DNA from: Nanobdellota archaeon
GTDB taxonomy: Archaea > Nanobdellota > Nanobdellia > Pacearchaeales > GW2011-AR1
NCBI GenBank assembly: GCA_018816205.1
Contig: JAHIWJ010000122.1
Coordinates: 1-6,257 of the forward strand
DNA length: 6,257 bases
Direction of reading: 5' to 3'
Under the pieces are notes generated by a model. The model saw only the letters and a list, made by a program, of their open reading frames with translations. It was not told the origin of the DNA and ran no database searches. Below are positions 1-4,860 of this stretch, one piece after another. How positions within the stretch are numbered: position 1 is the stretch's first letter; every line of letters starts with the position of its first letter. The position numbers and the translations under genes are program-made.

Positions 1-19
1 AAGTATTCAAATTTTTTAA

Positions 20-646
20 AATCCAGTAACAAAACTTGAACCAAAATTAAAAGGCAGGCAGCACTACGATGAAAAATATGTTAAGGTTGATGGAAAAGAT
101 TGTTACGATTTGAATTGCATTGACAGCAAAACAAAGTTTGCAACAGCGCATTTATTCGTCGATAAAAGAACAAAAGAGAACTGCGTGAAGTTTCTTTCTC
201 AGATAAAAGAAAAATGCTACAGCCAGATTCTCGCGAGATATTTTACAAAAAAATATTTCAACAAAGATTTCAAGTTGATAACTTTTGTCTGCGATGGATT
301 TGGAAATTACAAATCAGCTTTCAACAAACTTTTTTATCGGGTTGCCAAATTGCAGTTTGGAGTTCCGATTGCCTGCAGAAAATTTGGATTGGAACACAAC
401 AACAATCCAGTTGAAAGATACAACGGAAAAATAAAAGATCGGTTGAACTGCATGCGCGGAGAGTTCAAGAGTTTTGAATACGCTGAAGCGTTCATGAATT
501 TGCAGCACATCATGAACAACTTTGTAAATCCTCATCAGCAGCTTGGAGGAAAAACGCCGGCGGAAAAAGCGGGGATAAAACTGAATTTGGGGAGAAACAA
601 ATTGTTAGGACTGATTCAATTCTCGAGGGATATCACGAAGAGTTGA
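20..646 (+). CDS. DDE transposase, C-terminal catalytic part (partial, probably frameshifted)
   Basis: This is the catalytic half of a cut-and-paste DDE transposase, resembling the IS6/IS240-like DDE domain. The frame is open from base 20 to the TGA at 644-646. A TTG at 110 could be taken as a start, but conserved sequence continues upstream of it: HYDEKYVKV is encoded at 62-88, and its D (68-70) is the likely first catalytic aspartate. Counting from the TTG, the second aspartate is D62 (FVCDGFGNY) and the glutamate is E102 in NNNPVERYNGK, with 39 residues between them. The C-terminal GGKTPAEKAGI motif is typical of these archaeal transposases. The N-terminal DNA-binding part is missing; it lies beyond the window edge or is lost. 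The in-frame stop at 17-19, together with plausible transposase-like sequence in frame 1 (KYSNFLKSS), suggests a frameshift near base 30. It is convergent with the next gene. The family is secure; whether it is active is not. Confidence 0.85.
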   Translation, partial: NPVTKLEPKLKGRQHYDEKYVKVDGKDCYDLNCIDSKTKFATAHLFVDKRTKENCVKFLSQIKEKCYSQILARYFTKKYFNKDFKLITFVCDGFGNYKSAFNKLFYRVAKLQFGVPIACRKFGLEHNNNPVERYNGKIKDRLNCMRGEFKSFEYAEAFMNLQHIMNNFVNPHQQLGGKTPAEKAGIKLNLGRNKLLGLIQFSRDITKS

Positions 647-668
647 CTATATCCTCTCCCGCCTTGCG

Positions 669-680
669 CCCCTCTTGGGG
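669..680. other. small GC-rich hairpin after the transposase
   Basis: CCCC-TCTT-GGGG forms a perfect 4-bp stem just downstream of the transposase stop, at the start of a GC-rich stretch (about 650-725) that stands out from the AT-rich surroundings. It could belong to the right end of the insertion sequence or to a transcript end. No T-run follows, so I do not call it a terminator. Confidence 0.35.
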
Positions 681-702
681 ATGCCAATGGTGTCGTATGT
701 CG

Positions 703-785
703 GGCGCGTTCGGCGCTTCGCGCCTCACAATTATTGTGGTTATTTTCTTTGGAAATTATGGCAGGAAAAATGATCTTTTTTGGAG
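703..785. repeat. hairpin-bearing intergenic repeat, copy A
   Basis: This is the first of two related intergenic sequences; the partner is at 2043-2123. It holds two adjacent perfect hairpins: GGCGC-TTC-GCGCC at 712-724 and CACAA-TTA-TTGTG at 726-738. After these comes a T-rich segment and then ATGATCTTTTTTGG. The order GCGCGTTCGGC, hairpin, CTCACA, GTGGTTATTTT, ATCTTTTT is shared with copy B. It lies between the convergent transposase and bPH2 genes, on the 3' side of the latter. It resembles a REP/BIME-type extragenic palindrome or a structured 3' RNA element. The function is unknown. Confidence 0.55.
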
Positions 786-832
786 GTTCTAGAGGTCGGA
801 AAATTTGATTAGAGCGAACTTTCTGAGGGCGC

Positions 833-1399
833 TTAAACTTCTTGTAAACGCTCTAATATTTCAGCGTCAGTTTCTCTTCCATTTTTTTGTGTTTGCTGTT
901 TTTTAGGTGTTTGAATGAGTGTTCGGGTGTTTTCATCAGGTTCATCAGAGGTTTTATTATTGCCCTTGCGAGCCTTTTGGAGGTTTTGTTCGATTATTTG
1001 GGCGAACGTGTTTGGGGCATGAAGGTTCCTTAGGACTGTTTGGTGGCTGGCGTTGGCGACGTGAACGTGGATGTCTCCGATGTTTAATAATCTCTGGTAA
1101 AAAGATTTTGTCACACCGACGCTGTTTATGGCTAAAAGATCTATTCTTTTTGAATGTCTGGAGAAAATGCCTATTGTGTGGATGACTGAGAAAGGATTTA
1201 CTTCGTATGTTTGACTTGCACGATGGATTTCGGTGACACAAACAGCCAAGAATACGACGACAAATGCTCCGCCTAGGGCTAGTGGGGCGAGAGTTCCTTT
1301 TAGAACGAGATAAAGGGAGACAGCCATTGTGGCAAAAAATAACACGTAGTGGGGGAAATAGAGCTTTCGGGAGTTTGTGGTTCTGATGAAGTCGCGCAT
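833..1399 (-). CDS. two-helix membrane protein with bacterial PH-like domain (bPH2/DUF304 type)
   Basis: A 188-residue protein. Residues about 17-34 and 37-55 are two hydrophobic membrane helices joined by a very short turn. They are followed by a PH-like module at about 62-140: Y-E-V-N start, GIFSRHSKRIDL, INSVGVTKSFYQRLLNIGDI, then a strand/helix ending FAQIIEQNL. The pattern GI-S-R, I-V-S-Q-R-LLNIGD is the hallmark of bPH2 (DUF304, YdbS-like) proteins, usually membrane anchored with the PH-like domain in the cytoplasm; their biochemical role is mostly unknown. The tail from about 141 on is charged and probably disordered (GNNKTSDEPDE, KKQQTQKNGRE), ending in a short amphipathic segment AEILERLQEV. 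The ATG start is supported by a TATA-like box 26-27 bases upstream. It is a single-gene unit, convergent with the transposase remnant. Confidence 0.8.
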   Translation of the reverse strand: MRDFIRTTNSRKLYFPHYVLFFATMAVSLYLVLKGTLAPLALGGAFVVVFLAVCVTEIHRASQTYEVNPFSVIHTIGIFSRHSKRIDLLAINSVGVTKSFYQRLLNIGDIHVHVANASHQTVLRNLHAPNTFAQIIEQNLQKARKGNNKTSDEPDENTRTLIQTPKKQQTQKNGRETDAEILERLQEV

Positions 1400-1420
1400 G
1401 TTGTTTAAAGGGTGAAAGAA

Positions 1421-1430
1421 GATTTAAATC
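1421..1430 (-). promoter_or_regulatory. TATA box of the bPH2 gene
   Basis: The palindromic GATTTAAATC is centred about 26-27 bases before the ATG at 1399. The transcript should therefore start at or next to the start codon, giving a leaderless mRNA. A purine-rich stretch (AAGAAA) just upstream on the minus strand fits a BRE element. Confidence 0.65.
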
Positions 1431-1494
1431 TTTCTTGCTCATCGGTAGCTTGGCAGATTAAACGACTTTCTTACCCAAAAAATAACTAAACTTC

Positions 1495-1548
1495 GCATAA
1501 GGTAGGTTGTGCGAACGTTGTTTAGAAGGGATTAAACGCACCTTATGC
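1495..1548 (-). terminator. 9-bp inverted repeat at the 3' end of the 150-residue gene
   Basis: GCATAAGGT (1495-1503) and ACCTTATGC (1540-1548) are exact inverse complements. The right arm spans the stop codon (1543-1545) of the minus-strand gene. Alternative inner pairings exist (GTGC/GCAC and GTTTA/TAAAC within 1509-1541). It may be a transcript-end structure or a protein-binding site; no long U-tract follows on the minus strand. Confidence 0.35.
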
Positions 1549-1995
1549 AGGTGACAAATCTTCTGGACGTTTTTTAAGGAATTTTGCTCTTACGCCTAGA
1601 GTCGAAGCTAATTTTAATACGTCTTCTTTTAATAGACTGTTCTGAAGTCGCTCGTTGTGCCCCAACCTTTGTTTGATCGATAAATCAAAATTAATTAAGT
1701 CTATGCGGTTAACAGAACCAATTAATAGAGCAAATGATTCAAATTTCAATATAATTAACCATCTGTTTTTCTGAAAAACTGGGTCGTCTTCGCGCATTGG
1801 TGCAGCAATCACTTCTTTCATCTTTTCTAGAATTACTCTTTTTGTTGGTATCAGAGGACTTGACCACCATTTCACAATTACTTCCTGCTTACCTTTAGTT
1901 TTTTCTATTTTGAAATCATAAAATTTCCATAGCGGGCGGACTAAAATTTCTATTTTTTGAGGGTCTTCTTTAATTTTCAGTTCAGGTTTTACCAT
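1543..1995 (-). CDS. uncharacterised 150-residue protein
   Basis: I do not recognise the family. The protein looks soluble, mixed alpha/beta and basic. The N-terminal 50 residues are rich in alternating hydrophobic/charged stretches that suggest beta strands (KIEILVRPLWKFYDFKIEK, EVIVKWWSS). They are followed by a K/E-rich segment with a possible helix (VILEKMKEVIAAP), a hydrophobic strand or helix (WLIILKFESFALLIGSV) and a C-terminal helix region (LLKEDVLKLASTLGVRAKFL). There is no signal peptide or clear membrane segment. The ATG is preceded by a TATA-like sequence at the correct distance for a leaderless mRNA, and codon use looks like that of the neighbours, so the gene is probably real. 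It is transcribed alone, with its stop inside an inverted repeat. Confidence 0.65.
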   Translation of the reverse strand: MVKPELKIKEDPQKIEILVRPLWKFYDFKIEKTKGKQEVIVKWWSSPLIPTKRVILEKMKEVIAAPMREDDPVFQKNRWLIILKFESFALLIGSVNRIDLINFDLSIKQRLGHNERLQNSLLKEDVLKLASTLGVRAKFLKKRPEDLSPA

Positions 1996-2016
1996 TTAGT
2001 CATTTATTCACATTTG

Positions 2017-2024
2017 ATTAAAAA
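2017..2024 (-). promoter_or_regulatory. TATA box of the 150-residue gene
   Basis: TTTTTAAT on the minus strand is centred about 25 bases upstream of the ATG at 1995. It is preceded by GAAAGG, a BRE-like purine run. The spacing fits a leaderless transcript. Confidence 0.5.
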
Positions 2025-2042
2025 CCTTTCTTTTTCTAATCG

Positions 2043-2123
2043 AGCGCGATCGGCCTTCGGCCTCACATTCTATCGTGGTTGTTTTTCTTGTTGTTTAGGG
2101 GCAAAAAACATCATCTTTTTGGG
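2043..2123. repeat. hairpin-bearing intergenic repeat, copy B
   Basis: This is the partner of the repeat at 703-785. It shares GCGCGATCGGC, a perfect hairpin GGCC-TTC-GGCC (2052-2062), CTCACA, CGTGGTTGTTTTT and ATCATCTTTTTGG in the same order. The hairpin stem differs in sequence from copy A (4 bp GGCC against 5 bp GGCGC) yet still pairs and keeps the TTC loop, suggesting the structure is conserved. Like copy A it follows the 3' end of a minus-strand gene, here the toxin. It also lies upstream of the 150-residue gene's promoter. Confidence 0.55.
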
Positions 2124-2147
2124 TGTTTGAGTGGGTGTTTTAAAGAG

Positions 2148-2393
2148 CTATTGTTCGTCTTTGTGATAGAAGTCTAAGAGTATAGCTGTGTCTGTGTTTT
2201 TATCATAAAAATATGAAAGTCTAAGGGGCCCGACATATAATTCTCGGGTACCCTTTCGAACATTACGCATGGGTTTTCCAACCTCTGGATTTGCGATTAT
2301 TTTATCGATTTGTTTGTCTATCTGAATTTTTAAGGATTTATCAATTTTATCGAGGATTCTTTCAAATTTCTCAGAGGTTTTTATATTAACCAT
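2148..2393 (-). CDS. RelE/ParE-type toxin
   Basis: An 81-residue toxin of the RelE superfamily. Members typically cleave mRNA at the ribosome and are held inactive by the cognate antitoxin. The start at ATG 2393 is chosen because MVNIKTSEKFERILDKI is the usual N-terminal helix region and because it overlaps the antitoxin stop (ATGGTTAA, 8 bases), implying coupled translation. An 18-residue upstream extension is open but lies inside the antitoxin gene. Typical features are the helix pair at residues 8-33, NPEVGKPMRN at 35-44, the central RKGTRELYVGPLRLSYFYD at 46-64 with the basic residues K47 and R50, and the C-terminal strand ILLDFYHKDEQ. Length is normal for the family. The family is certain; activity is not shown. 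Confidence 0.9.
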   Translation of the reverse strand: MVNIKTSEKFERILDKIDKSLKIQIDKQIDKIIANPEVGKPMRNVRKGTRELYVGPLRLSYFYDKNTDTAILLDFYHKDEQ

Positions 2394-2580
2394 TGAGTCT
2401 CTTTTTGAATTCTTTAAGTGTGTAAGTTTTTCCTTTTCCTTCGTCAATTTCCTGCCAAGCCTCTTCGGTTCTTCTTGCGAATTCTAAATCTTCGATATAC
2501 TGGTCCATTTTCTGCATTTTTGCTTTTAATTCTAGGAGGAGTGCATAAATATCATTCAATGACGCTTGTTTTTGGTCCAT
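2386..2580 (-). CDS. RelB-like antitoxin
   Basis: A 64-residue protein directly upstream of the RelE-type toxin, overlapping it by 8 bases. Residues about 8-35 form a predicted amphipathic coiled-coil helix (IYALLLELKAKMQKMDQYI). The C-terminal part DLEFARRTEEAWQEIDEGKG and LKEFKKRL is the toxin-binding segment seen in short archaeal RelB-type antitoxins paired with RelE. No separate DNA-binding fold is obvious, although such proteins often repress their own promoter. ATG 2580 is supported by the TATA box at 2601-2609. Confidence 0.85.
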   Translation of the reverse strand: MDQKQASLNDIYALLLELKAKMQKMDQYIEDLEFARRTEEAWQEIDEGKGKTYTLKEFKKRLNG

Positions 2581-2600
2581 TATTTTTATTGGTTGTTTAG

Positions 2601-2609
2601 ATATTTAAA
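2601..2609 (-). promoter_or_regulatory. TATA box of the toxin-antitoxin operon
   Basis: TTTAAATAT on the minus strand is centred 25 bases before the antitoxin ATG at 2580, consistent with a leaderless bicistronic mRNA. Confidence 0.65.
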
Positions 2610-2638
2610 CATTTTGAACAGGTGTTTGGATCTTATTT

Positions 2639-2659
2639 TTTAATTTTATTAAAATTAAA
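2639..2659. promoter_or_regulatory. 21-bp AT-only palindrome
   Basis: TTTAATTTTA and TAAAATTAAA are perfect 10-base arms around a single T. It sits between the DUF5654 stop and the toxin-antitoxin promoter, both on the minus strand. It could end the upstream transcript or act as an operator for the toxin-antitoxin operon. The right arm runs into a TAAACGAACT motif (2656-2665). Confidence 0.4.
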
Positions 2660-2683
2660 CGAACTTGTTCTTTATGCTGAACT

Positions 2684-2959
2684 TTATTGCTTACGCTTAA
2701 AGGCTTTAGCTCTTAATTTTAGTTTATCTATTACGCTTAGGTTTTTTGCTTTGTCCGCAGCCTTGCCGAGGTAGATTGTGATGATAACTGCGAGGGCGGT
2801 GACTAAAATTGCGTAAAGGAACATTGCTGCAATGGTTGCTTGTTCGCCGAAGATATTTTGGAAAAGTTTTTGGATTGCAGAGTTCCAGGCCAAAGCTGCG
2901 ACTAGACCGAATGCTGCTGTTGTAAGGGCTGCGACTTTTTCAACTATCTCTGCTTTCAT
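2684..2959 (-). CDS. DUF5654 family small membrane protein
   Basis: A 91-residue protein matching the archaeal DUF5654 family, whose function is unknown. Residues about 8-26 form a first hydrophobic helix ending in the family signature ALAWNSAI (23-29 region). A short polar loop with FGEQ follows, then a second membrane helix at about 43-64 and a basic tail (KAADKAKN to KRKQ) that should stay in the cytoplasm. The ATG lies one base after the stop codon of the broken upstream paralogue (TAA at 2961-2963, ATG at 2957-2959). Translation was therefore probably coupled, and the shared promoter is the one at 3198-3206. No other TATA box is evident directly upstream. Confidence 0.8.
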   Translation of the reverse strand: MKAEIVEKVAALTTAAFGLVAALAWNSAIQKLFQNIFGEQATIAAMFLYAILVTALAVIITIYLGKAADKAKNLSVIDKLKLRAKAFKRKQ

Positions 2960-2960
2960 T

Positions 2961-3177
2961 TTATCTGTCCCTTAATAGTCTGGAGAGTATCAATATTGCG
3001 ATTACTGCAAGAAACGTGATAAAGGGGGCGATTAGAAGTTCGTTTAGGACAATTTGTGTCTGTTTTGTGAAATGTTCTACGAAGTTTTTTGAGCTGTGGT
3101 AAATAGCATTTCTCCAAGCGATTTAGCTGGCGTCGAAACTCTTTTTTGAATGACTTTCGGGTTTTGAAAATCTTCAT
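2961..3177 (-). pseudogene. broken DUF5654-like membrane protein gene (deletion plus frameshift)
   Basis: The sequence encodes the two ends of one protein in different frames. The N-terminus reads from ATG 3177: MKIFKTRKSFKKEFRRQL. From about 3122 a second frame continues IAWRNAIYHSSKNFVEHF, then a 20-odd-residue membrane helix (about residues LIAPFITFLAVIAILIL) and ends SRLLRDR at the TAA 2961-2963. AWRNAI corresponds to AWNSAI in the intact downstream paralogue. That paralogue has a hydrophobic helix immediately before this motif, and here that helix is missing exactly where the frame changes (about 3118-3124). A small deletion that removed the first membrane helix and shifted the frame is the simplest reading. 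The uncorrected frame from 3177 would give a 73-residue, lysine/arginine-rich product without a membrane helix, stopping at 2956. The promoter is still intact. Confidence 0.7.
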
Positions 3178-3197
3178 GGACAACTAAGAGTTTTTTG

Positions 3198-3206
3198 ATT
3201 TAAAAA
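3198..3206 (-). promoter_or_regulatory. TATA box of the DUF5654 operon
   Basis: TTTTTAAAT on the minus strand is centred 25 bases before ATG 3177. It favours this ATG over the TTG at 3183 as the start of the disrupted first gene. It probably also drives the intact DUF5654 gene. Confidence 0.6.
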
Positions 3207-3226
3207 CTAATTGGTTAAAGAATTGG

Positions 3227-3246
3227 AAGAAAAATAAAAGAAAATT
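3227..3246 (-). terminator. T-rich terminator of the DUF378 gene
   Basis: Directly after the DUF378 stop codon the minus strand carries runs of T (TTTTCTTTTATTTTTCTT) with no hairpin. This is the usual form of an archaeal intrinsic terminator. It lies just upstream of the DUF5654 promoter and would insulate it. Confidence 0.5.
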
Positions 3247-3252
3247 GGGGGT

Positions 3253-3447
3253 TTACTTCTGGAATAGTTTGATCAGCTCCCAGAGACCAGATAAACCGAC
3301 TAGTGCATAGATTATTGTGGCTATCACGCTTGTTCCGAACAGAACTGCGATTAGATCGTTCCAGAACGAAACTAGGCCCCAGTTAATTGCGCCAATGATG
3401 ACAAGGATTCTTGCAATCCAGTCAATAGCACTCATTTCTTTCGCCAT
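3253..3447 (-). CDS. DUF378 family small membrane protein (YuzA-like)
   Basis: A 64-residue protein with two membrane helices at about 10-28 and 42-60. It shows the DUF378 signature: DWIARILVIIGAINWGLV, then a short loop with LFGTS, then IIYALVGLSGLWEL. The NWGL motif sits at 22-25. The family is widespread in bacteria and archaea and has no known function. It is the only gene here with a full Shine-Dalgarno sequence (GGAGGT at 3455-3460, seven bases before the ATG). That fixes the start at 3447 rather than at the internal Met5, and it contrasts with the leaderless layout of its neighbours. Confidence 0.88.
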   Translation of the reverse strand: MAKEMSAIDWIARILVIIGAINWGLVSFWNDLIAVLFGTSVIATIIYALVGLSGLWELIKLFQK

Positions 3448-3454
3448 CTATTTG

Positions 3455-3460
3455 ACCTCC
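3455..3460 (-). promoter_or_regulatory. strong Shine-Dalgarno of the DUF378 gene
   Basis: AAAGGAGGT lies seven bases before ATG 3447, the only strong ribosome binding site in the window that pairs well with a start. TATA-like sequences further upstream at 3479-3487 (TTTATAAAA) and 3498-3506 (TATTTAAAC-like) could supply the promoter; the further one leaves a leader long enough to contain the site. Confidence 0.7.
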
Positions 3461-3580
3461 TTTCACCTCGCGTTGGTGTTTTATAAAGGTGTTAGCTGTT
3501 TAAATATGTTTGCATTTTTTTGTCGTCGTTGTTATATTGTTTTGTCGACGGTAATTGAGGTTTGGGTTTTTTTGAGAGGG

Positions 3581-3608
3581 GGGGTGTTTTTCGGTGTTTA
3601 AACACCCC
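3581..3608. promoter_or_regulatory. inverted repeat with alternative pairings
   Basis: GGGGTGTTT (3581-3589) pairs perfectly with AAACACCCC (3600-3608) around a 10-base loop. Within it lies a 14-base perfect palindrome, GGTGTTTAAACACC (3593-3606). Two mutually exclusive structures are therefore possible. There is no T-run after it on the plus strand, so a protein-binding site is as likely as a terminator. Confidence 0.4.
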
Positions 3609-3838
3609 GTTTAAACGAACTAGTCTTTGTTTGATGCCTCTTGGCCGTTTCTTATGTTGTTTTTTTTAATGAGAGAGCTTTTTAATTTTTGTCGTCGGCA
3701 AACGGTGTTTTTGCTGTTAAAACAGTTGTTTGTTTATAGAACTTCGGTGTTTGTCAATTTTTTTATTTTTATATTCAAAACAAACAGTTAATTATTTCTT
3801 ATTTGTTTATTGTGCTTTTAGCCCTTTTAATCGTAAGA

Positions 3839-3847
3839 TTTAAATAT
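3839..3847 (+). promoter_or_regulatory. TATA box of the plus-strand winged-helix gene
   Basis: TTTAAATAT is centred 26 bases before ATG 3869. This favours the 204-residue start over the longer reading that begins at 3803, which would place the TATA box inside the coding sequence. Confidence 0.65.
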
Positions 3848-3868
3848 TGTGGCTGTTTGAATATATTT

Positions 3869-4483
3869 ATGTTTTGGTGGTCTTCTAAAAAACAAATAAA
3901 AGAATTGGAGGAAAAAACTGAAAAATCTTTCTCTGCTGTAAAGAAAGATATGGAATCGGTTAGCAAGTGGATAAAACACCTTGATAGCAATGATAAACAG
4001 CTGTTTGACCTTGTTTATTCTTTAAAACAAGATTTGGCGACGTTAAATACTGAGATGGGTGTTTTGAGAGAGGGCCTTCAGATGGCTGTTGAAGAAGAGG
4101 AAAACAGACAGGTGTTTAAGAGATTGCCTGTTTTTGATAAACAAGCATCTGTCGAAGACGTTCAAAAAGTTGTTCAAACGGCTGTCCAAACAGATAATGT
4201 TTATGGTATTTTGAAAGGTTTGTCTGGCAATGAACGCCTTGTTGTTTTTACGCTTTTGAATAGCGACATGAAGTTGAGTTATGAAGATCTTGCGCTGCTT
4301 CTGGGAAAGGAGAGGTCGACAGTTAGGGGACAAATCAATTCAATCAAACAAAAGACCGAGGGACTAATCCATGAGCTTGTTGAAAATAATGGGAAGAAAA
4401 GGGTTTTTATTCCGGAGGAGACAAAGTCAAAAATGCAAAAATATGCAAAAACGAGAGTTGGAAAGGATGGTGAAAAAAGATGA
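3869..4483 (+). CDS. coiled-coil protein with C-terminal winged-helix DNA-binding domain
   Basis: A 204-residue protein from ATG 3869, chosen by the TATA box. Residues about 7-80 are rich in K, E, S and Q with a heptad-like pattern (KKQIKELEEKTEKSFSAV, LFDLVYSLKQDLATLN), predicted as a long coiled coil. A linker at about 80-115 follows. A helix-turn-helix lies at about 117-165: LSGNERLVVFTLLNS, then YEDLALLLGKERSTVRGQI as the HTH proper. A wing-like segment (NNGKKRVFIPEE) comes next, and the tail is basic. The arrangement suggests a dimeric DNA-binding regulator. The minus-strand protein at 4985-5746 has the same order of parts and similar residues in the HTH region. It is not assigned to a named family. 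Its TGA overlaps the ATG of a short ORF (4480-4584). Confidence 0.75.
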   Translation: MFWWSSKKQIKELEEKTEKSFSAVKKDMESVSKWIKHLDSNDKQLFDLVYSLKQDLATLNTEMGVLREGLQMAVEEEENRQVFKRLPVFDKQASVEDVQKVVQTAVQTDNVYGILKGLSGNERLVVFTLLNSDMKLSYEDLALLLGKERSTVRGQINSIKQKTEGLIHELVENNGKKRVFIPEETKSKMQKYAKTRVGKDGEKR

Positions 4484-4584
4484 ATTTTTGTAAAAAAACG
4501 TTTCAAGAAGAGAAGAAGGAAGGTCTGGGAAAGATCATCTTTTTTGATGAACTTGGGCGGCGGTTTAGGTCAAAAATGGTCTAA
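4480..4584 (+). CDS. short ORF overlapping the winged-helix gene, 34 residues
   Basis: The ATG shares four bases (ATGA) with the stop of the preceding gene, a layout typical of coupled translation. The product begins MNFCKKTFQEEKKEG and contains IIFFDELGRRFRSKMV. It has no recognised domain. It may be a real small protein, the start of an eroded gene, or chance. The purine-rich plus strand is consistent with transcription from this strand. Confidence 0.3.
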   Translation: MNFCKKTFQEEKKEGLGKIIFFDELGRRFRSKMV

Positions 4585-4687
4585 AAAGCGAAAAGTGAGG
4601 GTTCCCTTAGATAAAGTTCGTGTTAATTTAGGTGCGTTTTTGCTAAAAAACGCAAAAGTGAGAGTTGACGAAAGGGGGAAAGATTAA
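4547..4687 (+). CDS. short ORF with KVRV repeats, 46 residues
   Basis: ATG 4547 lies inside the preceding short ORF, in another frame. The product is very basic and contains the tetrapeptide KVRV three times (residues 16-19, 23-26 and 37-40), with spacing suggestive of beta strands. The repeats match imperfect DNA repeats at 4581-4603 and 4643-4666. It is followed two bases later by the next short ORF. No family is recognised, and it could be part of a frameshifted longer gene. Confidence 0.3.
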   Translation: MNLGGGLGQKWSKKRKVRVPLDKVRVNLGAFLLKNAKVRVDERGKD

Positions 4688-4759
4688 AAATGATCAAAAA
4701 AGGGAGGGAAGGTGAGAATAAAATATGGAAAACTGCTCAAAAAAGAAAAAATGAGGGTT
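4581..4759 (+). repeat. three imperfect direct repeats, about 24 bases each
   Basis: CTAAAAAGCGAAAAGTGAGG (extending through GTT, 4581-4603), CTAAAAAACGCAAAAGTGAG (through AGTT, 4643-4666) and CTCAAAAAAGAAAAAATGAG (through GGTT, 4736-4759) align along their length. The first two lie in the same reading frame and encode a K-K/N-x-K-V-R-V segment. They could be duplicated coding repeats or iteron-like binding sites. Confidence 0.4.
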
Positions 4760-4860
4760 CGGGAATTAGAGTGATTAAGCTAAGAGTGGACGGGCCTGGG
4801 AAAAGCAGTGAAGTTGGGATTAAAGTTCATGCAGATTTATGGAAAGGGGTGTGTAAATGA
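4690..4860 (+). CDS. short ORF, 56 residues
   Basis: It starts two bases after the stop of the KVRV ORF and overlaps the next ORF by ATGA at 4857-4860. The product starts MIKKGREGENKIWKT and carries IRVIKLRVDGPGK, which resembles the KVRVDERGK end of the upstream ORF although it is in another frame. This is compatible with a single eroded gene broken by frameshifts. It is basic, soluble and unassigned. Confidence 0.3.
   Translation: MIKKGREGENKIWKTAQKRKNEGSGIRVIKLRVDGPGKSSEVGIKVHADLWKGVCK

Larger units (their letters stand above)
3448..3868. other. G/T-rich gene-free region with hairpin and repeated motifs
   Basis: No convincing gene is present on either strand in these roughly 420 bases. 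It carries the DUF378 promoter at the left and the promoter of the plus-strand winged-helix gene at the right. The plus strand is strongly G/T-biased and poor in C. Short words recur: TTTTTGTCGTCG near 3520 and 3690, and TTCGGTGTTT near 3590 and 3743. A strong inverted repeat lies at 3581-3608 and a TAAACGAACT motif at 3612-3621. It may be a regulatory region, an unrecognised RNA gene or a remnant of a duplicated element. Confidence 0.45.

Noticed and set aside
957..1442. 161-codon minus-strand ORF overlapping the bPH2 gene
   Set aside because: It is in another frame of the same strand, gives an Arg/His/Pro/Ser-rich translation without domain features, and competes with a clear bPH2 protein that has a matching promoter.
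2043..2123. C/D box guide RNA on the minus strand of repeat B (GATGATG resembles a C box)
   Set aside because: The C box is imperfect, I see no D box (CTGA) at suitable spacing, and copy A lacks the match.
2394..2447. 18-residue N-terminal extension of the toxin
   Set aside because: It lies wholly inside the antitoxin gene and the family fold begins at MVNIKTSEKF; the ATG 2393 overlap is the usual layout.
3317..3601. 94-codon plus-strand ORF opposite DUF378
   Set aside because: It is antisense to a well-supported DUF378 gene, and its right half is low-complexity G/T-rich intergenic DNA.
3803..3868. N-terminal extension of the winged-helix protein with a hydrophobic segment
   Set aside because: It would place the TATA box inside the coding sequence; the box is 26 bases from ATG 3869, so the hydrophobic stretch is untranslated promoter DNA.
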